From: Methylobacterium longum
Lineage (GTDB): Bacteria > Pseudomonadota > Alphaproteobacteria > Rhizobiales > Beijerinckiaceae
Length of the DNA: 64,000 nucleotides
NCBI RefSeq assembly: GCF_022179385.1
Contig: NZ_BPQS01000003.1
Coordinates: forward strand, 235,112 to 299,111
Reading direction: 5' to 3'
Part shown: positions 1 through 10,348 of the stretch, in pieces
How the letters are laid out: each line of letters begins with the position of its first letter
Position numbering within the stretch: position 1 is the stretch's first letter
Translations under genes and position numbers: made by a program
The notes under the pieces: generated by a model
Database searches by the model: none
Told to the model about the DNA's origin: nothing
The model's input: the letters and a program-made list of their open reading frames with translations, nothing else

Positions 1-156
1 CCGCGCCACCGAGAGGCAGAGGCGTGGGCGGATGCGGTGGCCGCCCGGGAAGACCGCATAGCGCAGGGCTTCGGCCAGGAGGGGGGGCGCACCGGGCGCC
101 TCGGCGTAAGCGACGGCGCGATCCAGCGCCGTCTCGATTCGGCGACCCGGCTCCAT
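1..156 (-). CDS. crtE: Polyprenyl (geranylgeranyl) diphosphate synthase, N-terminal part
   Basis: Only the first 52 codons are in the window; the gene runs off the left edge. From the ATG at 156 (reverse strand) it reads MEPGRRIETALDRAVAYAEA, then a segment with LRYAVFPGGHRIRPRLCL, the conserved N-terminal block of trans-polyprenyl synthases that binds diphosphate. The usual GGK lysine is GGH here, a variation I would expect to be tolerated but cannot check. Such enzymes condense isoprenoid units to GGPP, the precursor for phytoene. It is divergent from crtD with a PpsR/CrtJ-type palindrome between them, which argues for the carotenoid (CrtE) rather than the quinone or FPP paralogue. The DDxxD motifs lie outside the window, so chain length is inferred from context only. 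Confidence 0.75.
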   Translation of the reverse strand, partial: MEPGRRIETALDRAVAYAEAPGAPPLLAEALRYAVFPGGHRIRPRLCLSVAR

Positions 157-191
157 GCGTTGCCCCCGTGTTGTGTGCGGTTGTCAGCAAC

Positions 192-215
192 AAGTGTCAT
201 TTCTTATTGACACTT
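192..215. promoter_or_regulatory. PpsR/CrtJ-type operator between crtE and crtD
   Basis: The sequence AAGTGTCA at 192-199 is followed after 8 nt by its exact reverse complement TGACACTT at 208-215. Inside it is TGT (195-197), twelve bases, ACA (210-212), the TGT-N12-ACA consensus of the redox/light repressor PpsR/CrtJ. It lies 36 nt from the crtE start and 48 nt from the crtD start, so it could control both divergent genes. A second copy lies at crtI (26871-26900). The regulator gene is not in the window. Confidence 0.7.
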
Positions 216-263
216 TCGCGACCGCAGATCAATCCGGCTTCAGGGTCGAAGCGTGAGGCAAGC

Positions 264-1799
264 GTGGCGCAAGAGCGCGTCGTCGTAATCGGTGCCGGTA
301 TCGGCGGCCTCGCCGCGGCCCTCCGGCTGGCCGATGCCGGCCTCGACACGATCGTCGTCGAGAAGGCGCCGCATCCGGGCGGGAAGATGCGCAGCATCCC
401 TGCGGGAGGCCGCATGATCGAGGCCGGCCCCACCGTTTTCACCATGCGGTGGGTCTTCGAGGAGCTGTTCGCCGAATGCGGCGCGCGATTCGCCGAGCGG
501 GTCGCCCTCGCGCCGGCCAGTCTGCTGGCCCGACACGCCTGGAGCCGCGACGAGCGGCTCGACCTCTTCGCCGACATCGAGGCGTCGGCGGCGGCCATCG
601 CGGATTTCGCCGGTCCCCGGGAGGCCGAGGGGTACCGGCGCTTCTGCGCGCGGTCGGCCGAGGTCTACCGGACGCTCGAGGGACCGTTCATCCGCGAGGG
701 GCGGACCAGCCCGGCCGGCCTCGCGCAGCGGGTCGGGCTGTCGGGCCTCGGCGACCTCTGGCGGATCCAGCCCTTCGCCACCCTGTGGTCCGCCCTCGGG
801 ACCTTCTTCCGCGATCCGCGGCTGCAGCAGCTGTTCGGCCGCTACGCGACCTATTGCGGCGCATCGCCGTTCACGGCGCCGGCGACGCTGATGCTGGTCG
901 CCCACGTGGAGCAGGCAGGGGTCTGGACGGTCGCGGATGGGCTCAGCGGGCTGGCGCGGGCGGTGGCTGACCTCGCCGCCGAGCGCGGCGCCGCGTTCCG
1001 CTACGGCGCGCAGGTCGAGCGCATCCTCACCGAGCGCGGCCGCGTCGCCGGCGTGGTGCTGGCCGACGGCGAGCGGATCGCGGCGGACCGCGTCGTCTGC
1101 AACGCCGACTGCGCCGCGCTGGGCGCGGGCCTCCTCGGACCGGAGACCGCCGCCGCTGGCGAGCGCCTGGCCCCCACCGACCGCTCGCTCTCGGCCGTGA
1201 CCCTGTGCGCCGCTGCGACGACGCGGGGCTTTCCGTTGTCCCACCACACGGTCTTCTTCTCCCAAGACTACCGTGCGGAGTTCGACGCGATCCTGCGGGC
1301 GCGCCGCCTACCCGCGGATCCCACCGTCTACGTATGCGCTCAGGACCGGATCGAGGGGCACACCATGCCCGACGGGCCCGAGCGCCTTCTGATGCTGGTC
1401 AACGCCCCGGCGGACGGCCGGGACCACCCGCCCTCACCGACGGAGATCGAGACATGCGCGAGGAACCTGTTCCGCCGGCTGGGGGCCTGCGGCTTGAGCC
1501 TGGACATGGCCTCGCCGGCGGTGACGACGACGCCGCGGGACTTCAACGCGCTGTTTCCCGGGACGGGGGGAGCCCTGTACGGGCGGGCAGCCCAGGGCTG
1601 GGCGGCGACCTTCAAGCGCGCCGGAGCGCGGACGGCGGTGCCGGGCCTCTATCTGGCGGGGGGTTCGGTGCATCCCGGCCCGGGCGTGCCGATGGCGGCG
1701 CAGTCGGGCCGGCTAGCGGCGGCGGCGATCCTGGACGACCGCGCTTCGACGGCCCGGTCGCGCGGAATGGCTACGCGTGGTGGTACGTCGATGCGGTGA
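264..1799 (+). CDS. crtD: Carotenoid 3,4-desaturase (methoxyneurosporene dehydrogenase type)
   Basis: FAD-dependent phytoene-desaturase-family protein of 511 residues. The dinucleotide-binding motif VVVIGAGIGGLAAA begins near residue 6 and the C-terminal family signature YLAGGSVHPGPGVPMAAQSG lies about 45 residues before the end. I place the start at GTG 264 because the protein then begins just before the Rossmann motif as in the family; an open frame extends upstream to 24 but crosses the divergent promoter. CrtD introduces the 3,4 double bond into 1-hydroxy-carotenoids in the spirilloxanthin/spheroidene pathway. The adjoining crtC supports CrtD over CrtI, and a distinct crtI lies at 25362-26885. 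The stop overlaps the likely crtC start. Confidence 0.82.
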   Translation: MAQERVVVIGAGIGGLAAALRLADAGLDTIVVEKAPHPGGKMRSIPAGGRMIEAGPTVFTMRWVFEELFAECGARFAERVALAPASLLARHAWSRDERLDLFADIEASAAAIADFAGPREAEGYRRFCARSAEVYRTLEGPFIREGRTSPAGLAQRVGLSGLGDLWRIQPFATLWSALGTFFRDPRLQQLFGRYATYCGASPFTAPATLMLVAHVEQAGVWTVADGLSGLARAVADLAAERGAAFRYGAQVERILTERGRVAGVVLADGERIAADRVVCNADCAALGAGLLGPETAAAGERLAPTDRSLSAVTLCAAATTRGFPLSHHTVFFSQDYRAEFDAILRARRLPADPTVYVCAQDRIEGHTMPDGPERLLMLVNAPADGRDHPPSPTEIETCARNLFRRLGACGLSLDMASPAVTTTPRDFNALFPGTGGALYGRAAQGWAATFKRAGARTAVPGLYLAGGSVHPGPGVPMAAQSGRLAAAAILDDRASTARSRGMATRGGTSMR

Positions 1800-2653
1800 G
1801 CGACGACGGCCGCCAGGGCCTCACCATCATCGCGTTCATCGGCAGCGTGTTCTCACCCTATTACGGCTGGAGCATCGACAAGGACCCGTTCGCCCACTGC
1901 GCGATGAACGTGGTGCTGTACGGCAGCCCAAGCCGCTTCGCCATGACGGAGCGCGGCGCCGCCAGCCTGTCGCGCAGCGCCGACCACATCGCCATCGGCC
2001 CGAGCGCCATGCACTGGGACGGCACCGCGCTGACGGTCCGGATCGACGAGCGCGGCGCGCCGGTGCCGCACCGGATCCGCGGCACGGTGCGGCTGGAGCC
2101 CCGGGGCTTCACAGGCGGCCCGTTCCACCTCGACCGGGCCGGCCGCCACCGCTGGTGGCCGATGGCGCCCTCCTCGCGAGTGGAGGTGGCCTTCGACCAG
2201 CCGGATCTGCGCTGGCGCGGCAGCGGCTACTTCGACACGAACGACGGCGACGAGCCGCTCGCCGCCGCCTTCTCCCGCTGGACGTGGTGCCGGGCCGATC
2301 TGCCGGACGGCGCCGCGATCCTGTACGACGTCCAGCACCGGGAGGGCGGCGGCCAAAACCTGTCGCTCCGGTTCTCCGCCGATGGAAGCCGTCGCGAAAT
2401 CCGGCCACCCGCCGCCGCGCCGCTGCCGGCGACGTCGTTCTGGCGCATGGCCCGCGAAACCCGCAGCGACGACGGCCGCGCCCGCGTACTGGCCACCTAC
2501 GAGGACACGCCCTTCTACGCCCGGTCGCTGCTGGCCTCGACGCTGTGCGGCGAACCGGTGCGGGCGATGCACGAGAGCCTCTCGCTCGACCGGTTCCGCA
2601 ACCCGCTGGTGCAGCTGATGCTGCCCTTCCGGATGCCGCGGCCGATGGCCTGA
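1796..2653 (+). CDS. crtC: Carotenoid 1,2-hydratase
   Basis: Adds water to the terminal 1,2 double bond of neurosporene/lycopene derivatives; its product is the substrate of CrtD. The family hallmark IIAFIGSVFSPYYGWS lies near the N-terminus, with WRWTWCRADL-type and RETRSDDG segments later. The start is uncertain. The GTG at 1796 overlaps the crtD TGA as GTGA and gives 285 residues, but recognisable family sequence (FDGPVARNGYAWWYVDA) is already encoded in frame from about 1745, inside the crtD 3' end, with no ATG/GTG/TTG between there and 1796. Either the N-terminus is shorter than usual or a farther upstream or rare start is used. Function is confident, start is not. Confidence 0.8.
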   Translation: MSDDGRQGLTIIAFIGSVFSPYYGWSIDKDPFAHCAMNVVLYGSPSRFAMTERGAASLSRSADHIAIGPSAMHWDGTALTVRIDERGAPVPHRIRGTVRLEPRGFTGGPFHLDRAGRHRWWPMAPSSRVEVAFDQPDLRWRGSGYFDTNDGDEPLAAAFSRWTWCRADLPDGAAILYDVQHREGGGQNLSLRFSADGSRREIRPPAAAPLPATSFWRMARETRSDDGRARVLATYEDTPFYARSLLASTLCGEPVRAMHESLSLDRFRNPLVQLMLPFRMPRPMA

Positions 2654-2952
2654 CCGGGGGCGACCGGTACAGCCTCTCGGCGCCGCCGCGCGAGGCGCCG
2701 CAAGAAGCTCCTTTGCGCCGCATGCCGGCCCGGGTTGAAGGGGTCCCGGCCTGAACGTCGGGACGTCCAGTACCCTGCGGACGGCGAGGCTTTTCCGAGG
2801 GGGCGCGCTCACGCTCGTCCGTTCCGGACGGTGAAACGCCGAGACGCATCGCGCGGCGCCTCGGCTATCCAACCGGTTTGCCGCTCGGACCGGCTTGTGC
2901 GAGACGGCTGCGGCTGCGATCCTCGCGCCGTCAACCGAGGCGGTCTGAACCG
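2654..2952. other. Gap between crtC and the glycosyltransferase operon
   Basis: About 300 bases with no supported gene. It probably holds the promoter of the operon that follows. I see no clear palindrome, terminator or consensus promoter. Confidence 0.4.
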
Positions 2953-4191
2953 ATGCGCGTGGACGAGCCGGCCCCCGCCTCCCGCGTCCTGATCTACAGC
3001 CACGACACCTTCGGGCTCGGCCATTTGCGCCGCTCGCGGGCCATCGCCAACGCCATCGTCGGCGGTGACCGCGGCGCGCGGGCGATGATCGTCTCGGGAT
3101 CGCCGGTGATCGACCGCTTCGCCTTCGCGGCCGGCGTGCGCACGGTCCGGTTGCCGCCGGTGACGAAGTTCCCCGACGGCAACTATGCCAGCCTCGATCC
3201 CGCGGTCCCCCTCGCCCGGACCGTGGCACAGCGCTCGGCCGCCATCGCTCGAACCTGCGCGGCCTTCCGGCCCGACCTGATCCTCGTCGACAAGGAGCCC
3301 GCCGGGTTCCAGGGCGAGCTGATGCCTGTGTTGGACAGCGCAGCCGCCCGCGGGATCCGGCTGGTGCTCGGCCTGCGCGACGTGCTGGACGACGCCGACC
3401 GCCTCGTGCCCGAATGGGAGCGCAAGGGCGCGATCGAGACGATGGCGCGATTCTACGACGAGATCTGGGTTTACGGCCTGAGCCGCATCCACGCGCCCTT
3501 GGCCGCCCTGCCGATGGATCCCGAGACAGCCGCCCGGATCGATGCGCGGTTGACCTACACGGGCTATCTCCGCAGGGAGCTGCCGGACCGCCGGGCCGGG
3601 CGCGAGGAGCCCGCCATGGCCGACGGGCCGTTCATCCTCGTGACGCCGGGCGGCGGCGGCGACGGGGCCGCGCTCATCGACTGGGTGATCGCCGCCTACG
3701 AGGCCGATCCCGGGATCCCGTTGCCGGCGCTGATCGCGTTCGGACCCTTCCTCGACGCCGCCACCCGGGACGGCTTCGCGACGCGCATCCGCGGGCTCGC
3801 CGGCCGGATCGCCGCCATCACCTTCGACAGCGAGATCGAGTTCCTGATGCGCAAGGCGGCCGGCGTCGTGGCGATGGGCGGCTACAACACCTTCTGCGAG
3901 ATCCTGTCCTTCGACCGCCGCGCCATCCTCGTGCCGCGGACCGAGCCGCGCCGGGAGCAGGCGATCCGGGCCCTCGCGGCGGAGCGGCTCGGCCTCGTGC
4001 GGGTGCTGCTGGAGGAGGACGGCCGCGCGCCGGAGCGCATGGCCGCGGCCCTGCGCGCCCTGCCGGACCAGACCGAGCCGTCGCGCGTCTTGGTCCCGGG
4101 CCTGCTCGACGGGCTCGAGGCCGTGGCGCGCCGGGTGCGGGCACTCGCCCGCGCAGGGGACGGGCAGCAAGCCCTGCGGGCGATCTCGTGA
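2953..4191 (+). CDS. Predicted MurG-like glycosyltransferase (GT-B fold, COG4671-like)
   Basis: A 412-residue cytoplasmic protein. The N-terminus, RVLIYSHDTFGLGHLRRS near residues 12-29, is the nucleotide-sugar glycosyltransferase signature of the COG4671 group (HDTFGLGHLRR). The C-terminal half carries FILVTPGGGGDG and AGVVAMGGYNTFCEIL, the donor-binding region typical of MurG-like GT-B enzymes. I chose ATG 2953 because it directly precedes the conserved core; an in-frame ATG at 2878 would add a low-complexity arginine-rich leader. It is the first gene of an eight-gene run, and its TGA overlaps the next GTG. Donor and acceptor are unknown. Because crtC is just upstream, carotenoid glycosylation is possible, but the downstream ABC genes make a separate pathway more likely. 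Confidence 0.75.
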   Translation: MRVDEPAPASRVLIYSHDTFGLGHLRRSRAIANAIVGGDRGARAMIVSGSPVIDRFAFAAGVRTVRLPPVTKFPDGNYASLDPAVPLARTVAQRSAAIARTCAAFRPDLILVDKEPAGFQGELMPVLDSAAARGIRLVLGLRDVLDDADRLVPEWERKGAIETMARFYDEIWVYGLSRIHAPLAALPMDPETAARIDARLTYTGYLRRELPDRRAGREEPAMADGPFILVTPGGGGDGAALIDWVIAAYEADPGIPLPALIAFGPFLDAATRDGFATRIRGLAGRIAAITFDSEIEFLMRKAAGVVAMGGYNTFCEILSFDRRAILVPRTEPRREQAIRALAAERLGLVRVLLEEDGRAPERMAAALRALPDQTEPSRVLVPGLLDGLEAVARRVRALARAGDGQQALRAIS

Positions 4192-5468
4192 CGACCGGCC
4201 GGATCGCCGTGGTGCTGAAGGGGTATCCGCGGCTCTCGGAAACCTTCATCGCCCAGGAGATCCTGGCGCTGGAGCAGCGCGGTCTGCCGCTGGAGATCTG
4301 GTCGCTGCGCCAGCCCACCGACCGGGCGCGACACCCGATGCATGGGCAGATCTCAGCCCCGGTGGCCTACCTGCCGGAATACCTCCGCGCGGCGCCGCTG
4401 CGGGTGCTGCGCGGTCTCGGCGCCGCCCTGCGGCGACGCCGGCTGCCGGCGCTGCTGGCGCTCTTCGCCCGCGACCTGCGGCGCGACCCCTCGGCCTCCC
4501 GCCTGCGCCGGCTGGGGCAGGCGCTGGTGCTGGCCCGCGAGCTGCCCGGAGCGGTCACCCACATCCACGTCCACTTCCTCCACACCCCGGCCAGCGTCGC
4601 CCGCTACGCCGCCCTGCTGACGGGGCGCGGCTGGAGCTTCTCGGCCCACGCCAAGGACATCTGGACGACCCCGGACTGGGACCTCGCCGAGAAGCTGCGC
4701 GACGCCGCCTGGGGGGTCACCTGCACCCGTGACGGCCTCGCCCGCCTCGAAAGCCTCGCCCCGGGAAAAACGCTCCTCGCCTATCACGGCCTCGACCTCG
4801 GCCGCTTCCCGGCTCCCCCCGCGCGGCATGACGGGCGCGACGGAACCGATCCCGAAGCCCCTCTCCGTCTGCTCTGCGTCGGCCGGCTCGTCGCCAAGAA
4901 GGGGCACGACGACCTGATCGAAGCCCTCGCCGCGCTGCCCGCCGGGCTGCACTGGCGCCTGGACCTGATCGGCGGGGGCGAATTGCGGGAGGCCCTCCAA
5001 GGGCACGTGCGCGCCCGGGGCTTGGCCGACCGGGTCGCGTTCCGCGGGGCGCTTTCGCAACCCGAGGTCGTGGCGGCGATGCGCGCCGCGGACCTGTTCG
5101 TCCTGCCGACCAAGCCGGCCCCGGGCGGCGACCGGGACGGGTTGCCGAACGTGCTGATGGAGGCCGCGAGTCAGACGCTGCCGATCCTGGCGACCGCCTT
5201 CGCGGGCACGCCCGAATTCATCCGCGACGGTCTCCACGGGATTCTCGTGCCGCCCGGCGATCCGGCGGCGCTGGCCGGCGCCGTGCTACGCCTCGCCGGC
5301 GATCCGGATCTGCGGCACCGGATCGGCGACGCGGCGCGGGGGCGGCTCGTGCGCGAGTTCTCGGCCGAGGCCGCCGTGACGCTGATCGCGGCACGGCTGC
5401 GCGCCTCGGCGGGATTGCCGGGCGCCGCCGAGCCGGGCGAGACGGAGCTGACCGCGTGCGCGTCCTGA
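4188..5468 (+). CDS. Glycosyltransferase family 4-type protein
   Basis: A 426-residue GT-B glycosyltransferase. The N-terminus contains GYPRLSETFIAQEILALEQ, a signature of family 4 enzymes of exopolysaccharide pathways. FSAHAKDIW follows around residue 150, and the donor-binding domain has VGRLVAKKGHDDLIEAL and EAASQTLPILATAFAGTPEF with the conserved glutamates. GTG 4188 overlaps the previous TGA by 4 nt, indicating translational coupling, and the stop overlaps the next gene by 13 nt. No membrane segment or signal peptide is seen, so it acts in the cytoplasm or at the inner face of the membrane. The family is clear; the sugar is not predictable. Confidence 0.82.
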   Translation: MTTGRIAVVLKGYPRLSETFIAQEILALEQRGLPLEIWSLRQPTDRARHPMHGQISAPVAYLPEYLRAAPLRVLRGLGAALRRRRLPALLALFARDLRRDPSASRLRRLGQALVLARELPGAVTHIHVHFLHTPASVARYAALLTGRGWSFSAHAKDIWTTPDWDLAEKLRDAAWGVTCTRDGLARLESLAPGKTLLAYHGLDLGRFPAPPARHDGRDGTDPEAPLRLLCVGRLVAKKGHDDLIEALAALPAGLHWRLDLIGGGELREALQGHVRARGLADRVAFRGALSQPEVVAAMRAADLFVLPTKPAPGGDRDGLPNVLMEAASQTLPILATAFAGTPEFIRDGLHGILVPPGDPAALAGAVLRLAGDPDLRHRIGDAARGRLVREFSAEAAVTLIAARLRASAGLPGAAEPGETELTACAS

Positions 5469-7398
5469 TCGCGGTCACGCATCTCCTCGGGGCCGGACAC
5501 CTCACCCGGGCAGCCGCATTGGCACGCGCCTTCGCGGAGGCCGGCCACGAAGCCGCGCTGGTCTCCGGCGGCGTACCGGCCCCGCTGGTGCGGCTCCACT
5601 GCGTCCGCCTCGTCCAGCTGCCGCCGCTGCGGATCGCCGGGACGGACTTCGCCACGCTGCTCGGATCGGATGGCCGCCCCGCCGACGCGGACCTGCTGGC
5701 GCGACGCCGGACGCTGATGGTCGAGGCGGATGCGGCCTTCGCGCCGGACGCGGTGGTGACCGAACTCTTCCCCTTCGGACGCCGGGCCCTCGCGGCCGAG
5801 TTCCTGGCCCTGGTGGAGGCCGCCCGGGCGCGCCGGCCGCGCCCGCTCGTCCTCGCCTCCGTGCGCGACATCCTCGTCGCCTCGACGAAGCCCGAGCGGA
5901 TCGCGCAGGCCCATGCCCGCGTGGCGGCGCTCTACGACGCCGTGCTGGTGCACGGCGATCCGGCCCTCGCGCCGCTGGACGCGTCCTGGCCCCTTGATCC
6001 GGCCACGGCCAGCAAGCTCACCTACACCGGCTACGTGGACGAGGGCGCGCCCCCGGCCCCGGCCGCCGCCCGCGCGGGCGTGGTGGTGGCGGCCGGGTCC
6101 GGTCCGGCCGGGCTGATCCTGCTGCGCGCCGCTGCCGAGGCGGCGCGGCGGCGGCCGGAACTCGGCTGGCGTATCCTGGCGGGTCACGGCGTGCCGGAGG
6201 CGGCACTGACCGCGATGGCGCGCGACCTTCCGGACGGGACCGTTTCCCGCGCGCGGCCGGACTACCGCGACCTGCTGGCCGAAGCCGCGCTTTCCGTGAG
6301 CCAGTGCGGATACAACACCGCCACGGATCTCCTCGCCACCGGGACGCCGGCGGTTCTCGTGCCCTTCGAGGCCGGGGGCGAGACCGAGCAGCGGCTGCGT
6401 GCCGAGCGCCTCGCGGCGCGCGGCCTCGCCCGGGTCCTGCCGGAGGCGGCGTTGAGCGCCGAATCGCTCCTGCACGCCGTGGACGCGCAGCGCGCCGCGC
6501 CCCTCCCCGGCCGCCACGGCATCGACCTCGGCGGGGCCCGGCGCACGGTGGCGATCGTCGAGGAACTGCGCGCCGGGCGGGGATCGGTCCGCCACCCGCC
6601 GCGGACGCCGCGCCGGGGCCGCGATGCACTCCGTTCCGCGCTCGATACCGCTGCCGACCGCGGCCGGTCCGTGCCGTTCTTCTGGCGCGACGACGACGCG
6701 GTCACGGCGACCCCCGCCCTCGACCGACTGATCGCCCTCGCCGCGCGGCACGCCACTCCGCTGCTGCTGGCCGCGATCCCGAACGGGCTGGCGCCCGTCC
6801 TCGGGCTTCGGCTCGAGGAGGCCGGGCACGTGAGCGTCGCGATCCACGGGCTGGCACACCGCAACCACGCGCCCCCCGGTGAGAAGCCCGCCGAGTTCGG
6901 CGCCCACCGGCCGCTCGACGCTCTGCGCGCCGACGCCGCCACGGGGCTGCGGATCGCCCGCGACCGCCTGCCGAAGGCGTCGGTCCTGCCGGTCTTCGTG
7001 CCGCCCTGGAACCGCTTGGCGCCGGATTTCGCGGCCGCCCTGTCGGATCTCGGGTATCGCGGGCTCTCGGCGGTGCCCGGACCCGACGTGCCGGGCCTGC
7101 GCCGGCTTGACGCCACCCTGGATCCCATCGATTGGCGCGGCACGCGTTCCCTGGGAAACCCGGACGCGCTGCTCCGCGATCTCGCAGCCGCGGTCGCGGA
7201 GGGACGGACGGTCGGCCTCCTGACCCACCACCTCGTCCACGACGCCGCGATCTGGTCCTTCGTGGAAGAGCTGATCCCGGTGCTGGTCAAGCATCCGGCG
7301 GTACAGGTCGTGGATTTTCGACACCTGTTCGATCAGGTCACGGTGGACTCCGATGCGGGGCCTTCTAAGTCTCGGGTTGCCCGGATCGCGAGGACTGG

Positions 7399-7402
<4 letters not shown>
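5456..7402 (+). CDS. Fused MurG-like glycosyltransferase and polysaccharide deacetylase-like protein
   Basis: A 648-residue two-domain protein. Residues 1 to about 370 form a second MurG/COG4671-like glycosyltransferase: it starts RVLIAVTHLLGAGHLTRAA and has VSQCGYNTATDLLATGTPAV in the donor site. After a linker rich in arginine and proline, residues about 395-640 resemble the NodB/polysaccharide deacetylase fold, with FFWRDDDAV supplying candidate metal-binding aspartates and IHGLAHRNH candidate histidines, and LPVFVPPWNRL later. The combination suggests transfer of an N-acetylated sugar followed by deacetylation, or coupled transfer and hydrolysis. GTG 5456 lies inside the previous gene's end, and the TGA overlaps the next TTG. 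No frameshift is seen at the junction, so the fusion looks genuine. Confidence 0.75.
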
Positions 7403-9239
<1,837 letters not shown>

Positions 9240-9240
<1 letters not shown>

Positions 9241-10106
9241 TGCAGCAGCGCCCGCCCGTATTGCTGGAGCGTCTTCGGCGCCGGGTCCTGTCGCCGCTGT
9301 TCGACCGGCTGGGCTACGACCTCGTCCCGGCGGCGCCGGACTGGAGCCATCGGCCGACCTCCGCGCACGAGGTGGCGACGCTTCTCGGAGCCGCGGCGGC
9401 GATCCTGGAGCGCGACCTCGCTGCCGCCGGCCTGGAGCCGGACGGCGACGTCCTGGAGCAGGTCCAAACGTTCTGGACGCTGATTCCGACGGCGCCGGTC
9501 CGGCAGCGCCGGGGCGGCAGCGGCTTCAACGGCGCGCTGCAGCTCTACGTGGCGATGCGGGCTCTGAAGCCGGACTTCGTGGTCGAATCGGGTGTGTTCC
9601 GCGGGCTGACCACGTGGGTGATCCGGCAGGCGCGGCCCCAGGCCGAGATCTTCTGCCACGATCCCGACCTGTCGGGGCTGCAGTACCGCGACGTCCGGGC
9701 CCGCTACAGCACCGCCGACTGGTCGACGGCGGACTGGTCCCGGCTCGATCCGGCGCGGACGGTGGCGTTCTTCGACGATCACGTCGCGCAGGGCCGGCGG
9801 GTCGTGGAGGCGCAGGCCCGCGGCGTCACCCGGCTGCTGTTCGACGACGACGCGGCCGGCCACCGGATCCACGCCCATGGCGGCCCGGCCCATCCGACCA
9901 TCGCGATGATCACCGGACCCGAGCGCAGCCGGGAGCCGATCCGCTGGATCCGCAACGGCCGCCTCTTCGAGCAGCCGGCCGAGGACGCCCTCCTGCGCGA
10001 GGCAGCCGGTCTGATCGGGCGCTCCCACGCCTTCGACGACCTGCACCGGGCCACCGGGTACTCGCCGGCGCGCCTGACCTCCGTGACGCTGCGGGGTGGG
10101 CCATGA
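9240..10106 (+). CDS. Methyltransferase-like protein of unknown function in the GT/ABC operon
   Basis: A 288-residue protein I cannot assign with certainty. The middle reads FVVESGVFRGLTTWVIRQA, which fits the glycine-rich AdoMet-binding loop of class I methyltransferases (E-x-G-x-x-R-G), followed about 20 residues later by FCHDPD, a plausible acidic residue for ribose binding. FFDDHVAQGRR and LLFDDDAAGHR supply further acidic clusters as in metal-dependent sugar O-methyltransferases of the TylF/CmcI type. A tandem STADW repeat occurs near residue 160. ATG 9240 overlaps the previous TGA (TGATG), so it belongs to the operon. If the assignment is right it would methylate the product of the glycosyltransferases; this is inference from fold motifs and position. 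Confidence 0.55.
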
Positions 10107-10348
10107 GCGGATCGGACGCGCGGATGCTCCCTCCCCTCTCTCCAGGTGAAAGCGGTCTGAGACGGGCGTCGCCGGACGAGCAGAACCGTGCAGAACGGGG
10201 GTGCGTTCGCCATGACGGGAGCGCCTCCTTCGGAAGCCACGCTTCCGTCATCGCCCCCCTCACGGCGCAGGGGCAGCCCTTCCCCGCAGGGGGGGAAGGG
10301 AGAGAAGCGGATGAGGCGATTCCGCTCGACCGGAAGGAACCCCTACAT
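10107..10348. other. Probable non-coding insert before the solute-binding protein gene
   Basis: This stretch can be read in frame with the next gene from an ATG at 10103 that overlaps the previous stop. The implied peptide has no signal features, however, and the DNA holds intergenic-style low-complexity sequence (runs around 10117-10145 and a C/G-rich segment at 10245-10300). It separates otherwise overlapping operon genes. I read it as an intergenic element, with translation restarting at 10349. Confidence 0.45.
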
